From Streptococcus mitis (GTDB taxonomy: Bacteria; Bacillota; Bacilli; Lactobacillales; Streptococcaceae), in contig NZ_WIJK01000032.1 in NCBI RefSeq assembly GCF_009496285.1, forward strand, positions 1 to 17,176: a DNA stretch of 17,176 bases. The letters run 5' to 3'. The position numbers and the translations under genes are program-made. Shown piece after piece: positions 1 to 5,273 of the stretch (within the stretch, counting starts at the first letter, position 1; each line of letters starts with the position of its first letter). The notes beneath the pieces were generated by a model. The model saw only the letters and a program-made list of their open reading frames with translations, searched no databases and was not told the origin of the DNA.

Positions 1-10
1 TGGTGCTCAT
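1..10 (-). CDS. Possible start of a minus-strand gene running off the left edge
   Basis: On the minus strand an ATG at position 10 is preceded by a perfect AGGAGG (plus-strand CCTCCT at 21-26) with 9-nt spacing. Only M-S-T can be read before the window ends, so the product cannot be identified. It lies just downstream of the terminator at 55-94, as expected for a separate transcription unit. It could be an element gene or the first chromosomal gene beyond the element. A chance ribosome-binding-site-like motif is possible. Confidence 0.3.
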
Positions 11-54
11 GGCCAATAACCTCCTAAAATACAATAAGAGAATGACTCAAAATT

Positions 55-95
55 AAAAAGCTAGAATTCCACAATTGGGAACCTCTAGCTTTTTT
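55..95 (-). terminator. Rho-independent terminator of the 357-residue cargo gene
   Basis: An 11-bp perfect stem pairs 55-65 with 84-94, and an inner TTCC/GGGAA pairing extends it. It is flanked by A-run and T-run, so it can act in both directions. It lies 64 bp after the stop codon of the minus-strand gene ending at 159. Confidence 0.75.
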
Positions 96-158
96 GTGGC
101 TGAGAACTATTTTGTCCCAGACACTTTTTCATTATATCTTTAAGTCTTCGGAATAATA

Positions 159-1232
159 TTAATCTAACCTAATCTGATTTTCTTCCCACTCATATTCCTC
201 TTCCAGTTCGTCAGCTTCTTCTTCTAATTTAACTGAAAAAGTGCGCAAATAGTCAATACCAAATAATCCTAATGAATTTGTTTTTTTCACTGCACTAGTG
301 ACACTAGGTAGCAATATTGTCTCTTCCAAAAAAACAGCTCCTAAATATAAAGCAAATCTTATGTAATTTAATTTTTTTATGTTATTTGAATGTAAAGACT
401 CACTCTCTGGTTGCAGGATGGGAAATTCTCTAAACCTTTCTAATAAATTATTATCCATCTTTTTAGAACCTTTTGACAGTCTATGAAATAAAGATCTTTT
501 TTCATCTATTTCATTATTGATTAATTTTTCTATAAAACTTTCCTGCTTACAGTATTCATCATAATATGGTTTTAGTTGCTTGTACTGATCCCTCATAATC
601 TTGCTATAATTTTTCTTGATATACAAATCAACGACACTTTCTTCAGTTTTAAAATCAGAAATATTTAAAAATGCCTCATATTCCGATAGAGATATGCAAG
701 GTATTTCATCACCAATCTCATTGAAATTAATTAAATTATCTTTTATCTTATTTGAAATATAATTTAATTTTCGGAAATATATAAGTTCCTCAGGACAAGG
801 AAATATTTTTGGCAAAAATGATAAAAGAAAAGTAGCACATTCTGGATGATATAAAAGTTCATACCCCAATTCCAAAGACCATTTAATATTACTAAGCTTT
901 CTATAAATTTGTGTTTCTGTTTCTAAGAGATATTGCTTTACTACTGGAAATTCTTTTAAAATCGGAATAAGGTTCGTAATATCTTTTTTTACCCCTCTTT
1001 TTATTTCATTATAGAAAGCGTCAGGATTCTTCAAATTAAGTCCCAGATCTTTTTGTACAAATTCACCAGCTCTCTTACGTTTGCCCTCATCCTTGTATTG
1101 TTCGTATTGTTCCACAATGATATGTTGGTAGTTATTTTCTATGTATATTGTTAAAAAATTTTCTATACCTAATAAATCATTAATCTTAATGTACGGTTCA
1201 TAAAAGTTAAACCAAGTATCAGATTTTGACAT
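159..1232 (-). CDS. Unrecognised cargo protein with a tandemly duplicated domain
   Basis: The gene encodes 357 residues; I do not recognise the family. It has no signal peptide or clear membrane segment and is rich in Lys, Glu, Ile and Asn, with an acidic tail (residues 336-352, EEEADELEEEYEWEE-like). The sequence is an internal duplication. Residues about 10-130 and 184-305 align at a constant offset of 174-175: YE 11-12 with 185-186, YI 30-31 with 204-205, NY 34-35 with 208-209, QY 42-43 with 216-217, G-x-KK 80-83 with 255-258, EFP 94-96 with 269-271, LG 122-123 with 297-298. The predicted character is alpha-helical. The ATG at 1232 has a strong GGGGGAGG site 5-6 nt upstream, and its own promoter is at 1280-1308. 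It is divergent from the mobility operon and AT-rich, typical of cargo. Defence, toxin or regulatory roles are all possible; none is shown. Confidence 0.85.
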   Translation of the reverse strand: MSKSDTWFNFYEPYIKINDLLGIENFLTIYIENNYQHIIVEQYEQYKDEGKRKRAGEFVQKDLGLNLKNPDAFYNEIKRGVKKDITNLIPILKEFPVVKQYLLETETQIYRKLSNIKWSLELGYELLYHPECATFLLSFLPKIFPCPEELIYFRKLNYISNKIKDNLINFNEIGDEIPCISLSEYEAFLNISDFKTEESVVDLYIKKNYSKIMRDQYKQLKPYYDEYCKQESFIEKLINNEIDEKRSLFHRLSKGSKKMDNNLLERFREFPILQPESESLHSNNIKKLNYIRFALYLGAVFLEETILLPSVTSAVKKTNSLGLFGIDYLRTFSVKLEEEADELEEEYEWEENQIRLD

Positions 1233-1279
1233 ATATTCCTCCCCCGAAACTTATGAATTGATTCCCACTTTTTGCGATT

Positions 1280-1308
1280 ATTTTACCACATTTGCTTTTT
1301 TTTATCAA
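1280..1308 (-). promoter_or_regulatory. Sigma-A promoter of the cargo gene
   Basis: On the minus strand TTGATA (1303-1308), a 17-bp spacer and TAAAAT (1280-1285) preceded by TGG form an extended -10 promoter. It sits about 48 bp upstream of the start codon. Confidence 0.7.
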
Positions 1309-1321
1309 TCTATTTTTGAAC

Positions 1322-1384
1322 CCTATCTGCATAGGCAAATTAATGTCTTCGTGTTATCATATTTTTGTAAACAAAACATGTTTT
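1322..1384 (+). promoter_or_regulatory. Promoter region of the mobility operon with two palindromes
   Basis: A candidate -10 TATCAT (1355-1360, extended by TG at 1353) lies 17 bp from a weak -35 TAGGCA (1332-1337). CCTAT/ATAGG (1322-1326 and 1331-1335, 4-nt loop) overlaps the -35. A perfect 12-bp palindrome, AAAACATGTTTT, lies at 1373-1384 near the expected transcript start. Both are placed like operators. No classical repressor gene is visible in the element, so any regulator would be the excisionase, the Rep protein or a chromosomal factor. Confidence 0.5.
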
Positions 1385-1446
1385 AAACTCTGTCAGCGTT
1401 CTAGAAAGTCTGACCAAGCACATTTTTTTAAAAAGGAGGCATTCAT

Positions 1447-1839
1447 ATGCCAAAAGAAAACAAATTAACTGTGGGTAACCGCAACAACTCAAAAGCATTT
1501 TTAGATGATTTATCAACTTCTGTTGATGTCCCGTCTGATATTAAAGTAGTCGATACAAACAACGGGGTTATAAACGAAGGTCAAGAAAATCAACTTTACT
1601 GGGCATCTTTAACATGCGTAGATAAAAAACTCTACGATCAGTTCGCTAGTATTGCTCAAGAAGCTTACTGTCCAACGTTCAAAGTCAAGTTGAAAAACTA
1701 TCAAAACGAGAACTTAGATGGTTTGATAAACGCTGATATCGTACTTAACAAGTATGACTTATCATTTGTACTTGATAAACTCAAGCAACCAATCGGTTTA
1801 GCTCTTGTCACCGAGCTTTCTGATATTTCACTTAAATAA
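1447..1839 (+). CDS. Small soluble protein of unknown function, first gene of the mobility operon
   Basis: A 130-residue protein with no membrane segment or signal peptide. The first 45 residues are polar (N, D, K rich) and probably disordered. The rest (about 48-128) looks like a compact mixed domain beginning QLYWASLTCVDKKLYDQF and ending GLALVTELSDI. I do not recognise a family. It heads the operon, followed 14 bp later by the membrane protein, the ATPase and then Rep. That order resembles Tn916-type elements, where small DUF961-like accessory genes precede the coupling protein and relaxase. A role as a DNA-processing accessory is therefore a reasonable but unproven inference. The start is secure: AAGGAGG at 1433-1439 is 7 nt before the ATG. 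Confidence 0.8.
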   Translation: MPKENKLTVGNRNNSKAFLDDLSTSVDVPSDIKVVDTNNGVINEGQENQLYWASLTCVDKKLYDQFASIAQEAYCPTFKVKLKNYQNENLDGLINADIVLNKYDLSFVLDKLKQPIGLALVTELSDISLK

Positions 1840-1853
1840 GAAAGAGGATTCGT

Positions 1854-2393
1854 ATGAAAAATTTTGTAAGAAAAATCATGGAATTAGAGTGGTACTATCA
1901 GCTTTTCATAGCTTTAATTACCTTTGTTTTACTAGCACTACTTCTTAAGTTTCTGCTATGGATAGCTCCATTTATATTAGGTTCTTTGTTGCTCATGTGG
2001 CTTGTAACGGATGGAGAAATTTTCTCTCTAGCCTGGCATCGATACAAACAAACAAGTCAAACTGCTGTTAATCCTTTATTTGATAACTTCTATCACTGGC
2101 TAACTGAAACAGGGGTAACAGAACTACCAATCGCTTCACTGAGTTACACTCAAGGTGTCGAAGTTGCAGCACAAGGCATTTACTTTGTTCATATTGACAA
2201 AGAAATCTCTGACGAAGCTCTTGAAGACTTTGCAACAAAAGTAAGACAAGTTGTAAAAACTATGTCAAACGATTCTACAGATAGCGTTGTGAAGCGTGTG
2301 AAGCGCGAACCCTTCCTTGCAATTAAAGTTCGTTTAGTGTCAACTCATGACATGATGCTAATGCAAAAACCACAGAAAGAAGAGGACTTCTAG
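1854..2393 (+). CDS. Two-helix membrane protein, probable membrane partner of the coupling ATPase
   Basis: A 179-residue protein. Two hydrophobic segments (about residues 15-36 and 38-52) form a hairpin anchor near the N-terminus. A soluble domain of about 125 residues follows, containing ELPIASLSYTQGVEV and a predicted helix with SDEALEDFATKVRQVV. The stop codon is one base before the ATG of the FtsK-like ATPase, so the two are probably translationally coupled. TcpA/FtsK-type coupling proteins normally carry N-terminal membrane helices fused to the ATPase; here anchor and motor are on separate genes, which suggests this protein tethers the ATPase. That role is inferred from layout, not homology. 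The start has GAGGA about 6 nt upstream. Confidence 0.8.
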   Translation: MKNFVRKIMELEWYYQLFIALITFVLLALLLKFLLWIAPFILGSLLLMWLVTDGEIFSLAWHRYKQTSQTAVNPLFDNFYHWLTETGVTELPIASLSYTQGVEVAAQGIYFVHIDKEISDEALEDFATKVRQVVKTMSNDSTDSVVKRVKREPFLAIKVRLVSTHDMMLMQKPQKEEDF

Positions 2394-2394
2394 C

Positions 2395-3117
2395 ATGATA
2401 AAAAATGTTTTTGACGTCAACAACAAAGGGGATCCCACCCCTTTCTCTATTGACATTAACCGATTTTTCGCATGGATTATTGCAGGCCCGTCTGGTTCGG
2501 GAAAATCCACTTTTTTGAGAAGACTTTTAGGACTCATTTCATTTCATGATACAGATGCTGAAGCTTACTTTTTGGATTTTAAAGCAGATGAAGAAATGTT
2601 TTCAATGACTAGTGATCATGTCGCAAGAGGTTTTAACTGTCTAGAATTATTCGAAACAGTCTACCAACGTTTTGAAGCTAGACTTGATAAGCAAGAACAA
2701 AACTCGCATAATCTTTACCTAATTTTTGATGAGTGGCAAGCTTTTCTCGCTTATCTAGAACAGACAGATAAGAAAAAACATAAGGAAGTACTTTCTAAGA
2801 TGTTAATGATGAACAGCATGGGTAGAAGCTTAGGTTTACGAATCATTTTATCTAGTCAACGTTTCTTAATGTCTGATTTGCCAGGGCGCTATAACTTCAA
2901 CTGTATAATTTCATTATCCACTAGTTTTCTCATATCTACGAATAACAGGCAACTTCTATTCCCAGATATGGAAAAAAGCGAAGTTGTCGTAAAACCTAGA
3001 GGGTATGGATATTTCCAATTAGAGGGGGAAGCTGTCAAAATGTTTCGCACTATTCAAGTAAGAGACGAAGAACGGTTAAATCAGCGGATACAAGAGCTAT
3101 TTTCAAGATATAGCTAG
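2395..3117 (+). CDS. FtsK/TcpA-like DNA-translocating ATPase (coupling-protein type)
   Basis: A 240-residue P-loop ATPase. Walker A GPSGSGKST is at residues 31-39; YFLDFKADEE (58-67) corresponds to the DxKg.E segment of FtsK/VirD4 proteins; Walker B LYLIFDE is at 107-113; and GRSLGLRIILSSQR (143-156) is the typical sensor-like segment of FtsK and type IV coupling proteins. It would drive DNA transfer by linking the relaxosome to a conjugation channel. It is short: it has no membrane helices (TcpA is usually well over 400 residues) and no FtsK gamma DNA-reading domain. The adjacent upstream gene probably supplies the membrane anchor. A segregation motor is less likely given the Rep/integrase neighbours. 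Confidence 0.85.
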   Translation: MIKNVFDVNNKGDPTPFSIDINRFFAWIIAGPSGSGKSTFLRRLLGLISFHDTDAEAYFLDFKADEEMFSMTSDHVARGFNCLELFETVYQRFEARLDKQEQNSHNLYLIFDEWQAFLAYLEQTDKKKHKEVLSKMLMMNSMGRSLGLRIILSSQRFLMSDLPGRYNFNCIISLSTSFLISTNNRQLLFPDMEKSEVVVKPRGYGYFQLEGEAVKMFRTIQVRDEERLNQRIQELFSRYS

Positions 3118-3480
3118 CGTTTTTTCTGCTACACTTGTTTAGCGCGACACTGACCTTACCTAGGGATTCATCGGTATAGGTGTCGGCACGACATTACCAG
3201 CAGAAAAATGCCTATTCGCAAGGGCTTGAGGGGTGGAGATTTTTTAAGCGTAACGATGCCAACGGCAAGGAGTGAAGCGAAGAAAAATACTACCCCGTCC
3301 CTTGTTGAATTGGCAAGCGTTCTAGGTTCGATGGGGATCCATCGGGCAGGAGAGGCTGGGGTTTGGGGCGAAGCCCCAAGAGTATCTAAATTTAATTTTT
3401 AATTATTCCTAACGCGTGTTAGACTGGGCTTGTCGATAGTCTAACACTGAAATAATTAAAAAAATAATTAGAAAAGAGGT
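3118..3480 (+). other. Structured non-coding region, candidate oriT / double-strand origin
   Basis: These 363 bp between the ATPase and rep hold no convincing gene and are visibly richer in G+C than the flanking genes up to about 3380. The structure comprises: a 10-bp perfect inverted repeat 3121-3130/3199-3208 enclosing CGACAC (3145-3150)/GTGTCG (3180-3185) and TACC/GGTA; an imperfect stem 3230-3245/3283-3296 carrying TACTAC at 3288-3293; hairpins 3329-3334/3339-3344 and 3363-3369/3373-3379 (GAA loop); and a stem-loop 3416-3425/3438-3447 with outer AT arms 3399-3407/3451-3459. A near-direct repeat, GCGCGACACTGACC (3142-3155) and GCACGACATTACC (3186-3198), looks iteron-like. Origins of Rep_2-type replicons lie next to rep and consist of such hairpins and iterons. 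An untranslated RNA is the main alternative. Confidence 0.55.
3399..3459 (+). repeat. Nested stem-loop immediately upstream of rep
   Basis: The inner stem GTGTTAGACT (3416-3425) pairs perfectly with AGTCTAACAC (3438-3447) across a 12-nt loop, GGGCTTGTCGAT. The outer arms TTAATTATT (3399-3407) and AATAATTAA (3451-3459) also match perfectly. It ends 30 bp before the rep start codon. It may be an origin cruciform, a Rep autoregulation site or a 5'-UTR hairpin. Confidence 0.65.
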
Positions 3481-3489
3481 TTAATTATT

Positions 3490-4887
3490 ATGACAAATAC
3501 AAAAAAAGAAGCCCTTTTAACATCAGTGCTATTAACGCAACAATTCTCAGATGGCTTCTGGGATAATGACTGGAATAAAGAACTACTTGAATCAGCGGAT
3601 ATTGAAAAAATTCTTGAGGAAATTGTCAGAAGAGTTAGTGAAGTGGCAACAGTTACTGAAGCATATGCAATTAATCATGATAAAGACACATCTGTAGTAT
3701 TCGACAAAAAACTTCAAGAAACAACTACTAAACTTGCTGAACCACATATTCATGCTTTGCTCAAGTTTGATAAAGGCAAAGGTGCAACACTATCTACTTT
3801 AGCTGAAAAAATCGGATTAGCAGAAGAATATCTCGAAAAATCAAAGTCTGGAAGATATGGCTACGATAACTTGTTAGCATACTTAATTCATGCAAAAGAT
3901 AAAGATAAGTATCAATATTCCCCTGACGAGGTATTCACCTTGTTAGGAAAACAGTACTTAGAAATCTATCATCAAAGGAAAGAAAGTTGGCTTAAAGGAA
4001 AAGCTAAAAAAGAGGTACAGAAAAGTTTTGAAGACATTGATTTCCTAATCGATAATATTTTGAACGAGAATATCACTAAAAATGACATACTTCTCGATAA
4101 GAAATATCACACGCCATATATAGTACATAAAACTAGAATAAACGATGCGTTTAAAACTGTTGGAGAAATTAAAGGTGCCAGAACAAAAGATGAACTGGAA
4201 AACGGAGAGTTCAAAAAGACTATCTTATTCATCTATGGTAATTCTGGACTTGGAAAGTCAAGGTTCGCAAAAGAATTAACTAAAGATATCATTCAGATGG
4301 CAAAACTAAACAACAAAAAATGGCAATCAATCACAACCGCAGGCACTAACATGTTTGATGAAGTAAACGGAGAAGAAGTCCTACTACTTGATGATGTTCG
4401 AGGAGACAGCTTAACTGCTTCGGACTGGTTAAAAGTTTTGGATCCATATAATATTAGCCCAGTATCTGCACGTTATCAAAATAAAATAGGTGCTGCTAAG
4501 GTCATTATTATTACAAGTTCTAAACATCCTTTAGCTTTCTTCTACTATACCAAAGGAAATGCGTATGAAGATTTATCTCAATACGTTAGGAGAATTGAAC
4601 ATCTAGCAACGTTAAAGGGTACGAATGAGAAGCCTATTTTTTTCGAATCTCATCCTGTAAGAACTATGAACTATAAGAGAAGAATACCAGAGATCGGATA
4701 TGATGTTTACTTGTCTTATGATTTCACACCTGGGAACGAAATGAAAAGCAAGGAAGAGCTTCTATCCATGTTAGTTTCAAAAGTTGGCCTCAACAATCAA
4801 TGGGACATATGGGCATATGACAAAATAAAAACCCCGTCCGAAACTTTGGCGAGCGAGGACGAGGTGGAAGATAATCAAGAAAAGTAA
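3490..4887 (+). CDS. Rolling-circle Rep / relaxase with HUH endonuclease and SF3 helicase domains
   Basis: A 465-residue initiator. The HUH motif is HIH (86-88) in EPHIHALLKF. The candidate catalytic tyrosine is Y131 in AYLIHAKDKDKYQY, 43 residues after the second His, close to the spacing in pMV158 RepB (H57 to Y99, from memory). The second half is a superfamily 3 helicase: Walker A GNSGLGKS (250-257), Walker B VLLLDD (297-302), motif C-like KVIIITSSKHP (336-346), arginine-rich YVRRIE (365-370). This Rep_2 plus RNA_helicase (PF01719-PF00910) architecture is shared with bacterial CRESS-type Reps and occurs as a non-canonical relaxase in streptococcal IMEs. It would nick the origin, stay covalently bound to the 5' end and unwind the strand. 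The ribosome-binding site AAGAGG (3474-3479) is 10 nt from the ATG, rather far. The acidic tail codons are unusually GC-rich (4831-4864). Confidence 0.88.
   Translation: MTNTKKEALLTSVLLTQQFSDGFWDNDWNKELLESADIEKILEEIVRRVSEVATVTEAYAINHDKDTSVVFDKKLQETTTKLAEPHIHALLKFDKGKGATLSTLAEKIGLAEEYLEKSKSGRYGYDNLLAYLIHAKDKDKYQYSPDEVFTLLGKQYLEIYHQRKESWLKGKAKKEVQKSFEDIDFLIDNILNENITKNDILLDKKYHTPYIVHKTRINDAFKTVGEIKGARTKDELENGEFKKTILFIYGNSGLGKSRFAKELTKDIIQMAKLNNKKWQSITTAGTNMFDEVNGEEVLLLDDVRGDSLTASDWLKVLDPYNISPVSARYQNKIGAAKVIIITSSKHPLAFFYYTKGNAYEDLSQYVRRIEHLATLKGTNEKPIFFESHPVRTMNYKRRIPEIGYDVYLSYDFTPGNEMKSKEELLSMLVSKVGLNNQWDIWAYDKIKTPSETLASEDEVEDNQEK
4831..4865 (+). repeat. Hairpin in the rep 3' end echoing the origin region
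   Basis: ACCCCGTCC (4831-4839) pairs 8 of 9 positions with GGACGAGGT (4857-4865). ACCCCGTCC also occurs at 3292-3300 in the non-coding region, and both copies are followed by TTGGC(A/G)AGCG (3310-3319 and 4846-4855). The function is unknown. Confidence 0.45.
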
Positions 4888-4913
4888 ATAGGGTATCTCT
4901 TGATACCTCTATT
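4887..4913 (+). repeat. Hairpin between rep and the excisionase gene
   Basis: AATAG-GGTATC (4887-4897) pairs with GATACC-CTATT (4902-4913) with one bulged T (4908) and a TCTT loop. No strong U-tract follows, so an operator, Xis-binding site or partial attenuator fits better than a full terminator. Confidence 0.5.
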
Positions 4914-4935
4914 ATACCATACATTGGAGGAATAC

Positions 4936-5199
4936 ATGCAAGTCATTTTACCAGATGAACAAGTTCAACAAATTCAGCACCTACTCGCTGAACTAATCAA
5001 GAAAGAAATTGAAAAGAAGTTGAACAATAGTAACCTTGAAAGCCCGTTTTTAAATAAACAACAGGCTTGCCACTATCTAGGCATCTCAAACAATACTCTA
5101 GATAGTTGGATTAAACGAGGACTGCCTGCAATAAAAATAGGCAAGACTATACGATTTAATAAAGAAGCCATTAATTCTTGGCTTTACTCACAAAACTAG
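4936..5199 (+). CDS. xis: Excisionase (MerR-like winged helix, helix-turn-helix 17 type)
   Basis: An 87-residue protein. The C-terminal half, FLNKQQACHYLGISNNTLDSW followed by GLPAIKIGKTIRFNKEAINSWL, is the classic excisionase/HTH_17 DNA-binding fold: a helix-turn-helix, then the short wing with the G(K)T(I)RF strand. Excisionases bend att DNA and bias the integrase towards excision. It lies 66 bp before the integrase start, the usual xis-int order. I chose ATG 4936 because GGAGG (4926-4930) lies 5 nt upstream; an in-frame TTG at 4900 lacks such a site and falls inside a hairpin. The N-terminal part (about residues 8-30) is a probable amphipathic helix (VQQIQHLLAELIKKEIEKKL). Confidence 0.85.
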   Translation: MQVILPDEQVQQIQHLLAELIKKEIEKKLNNSNLESPFLNKQQACHYLGISNNTLDSWIKRGLPAIKIGKTIRFNKEAINSWLYSQN

Positions 5200-5225
5200 A
5201 AATATCTATATTTTTGTTTTATAAT
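5197..5225 (+). promoter_or_regulatory. Candidate promoter of the integrase gene
   Basis: A perfect TATAAT (5220-5225) lies 17 bp downstream of TAGAAA (5197-5202, 4/6 match to TTGACA). The predicted start at about 5231-5232 falls inside the left arm of the hairpin that covers the integrase start. Confidence 0.6.
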
Positions 5226-5273
5226 AGTCATGATATTTTCTGGTTCGATACACAAGGAGAATATCATGACTAT
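5224..5273 (+). promoter_or_regulatory. Long hairpin sequestering the integrase ribosome-binding site and start codon
   Basis: Positions 5224-5237 are perfectly complementary to 5260-5273 (14 bp). The pairing continues with four more pairs (two G-U) to 5241/5256, leaving a 14-nt loop. The right arm contains the Shine-Dalgarno core AGGAGA (5255-5260) and the ATG at 5266. A transcript entering from upstream would carry the whole left arm; one starting at the local promoter would lack its first 7-8 bases. Confidence 0.75.

Noticed and set aside
39..60. Partial resemblance of the left end to the rpsI 3' end (CTCAAAATTAA versus CTCAAAACGTTAA)
   Set aside because: It is in the opposite orientation to a direct attachment-site repeat and only about 11 bases long with a gap.
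3208..3402. 64-codon open frame in the non-coding region before rep
   Set aside because: There is no ribosome-binding site at a proper distance, the composition is odd, and the frame runs through several hairpins. It is better explained as structured origin DNA.
4900..4935. In-frame TTG start for the excisionase
   Set aside because: It lies in a hairpin and lacks a ribosome-binding site; GGAGG precedes the ATG at 4936.
5230..5265. Upstream in-frame ATG for the integrase
   Set aside because: It has no Shine-Dalgarno and lies in the left arm of the hairpin; the ATG at 5266 has AAGGAGA and gives the expected N-terminus.
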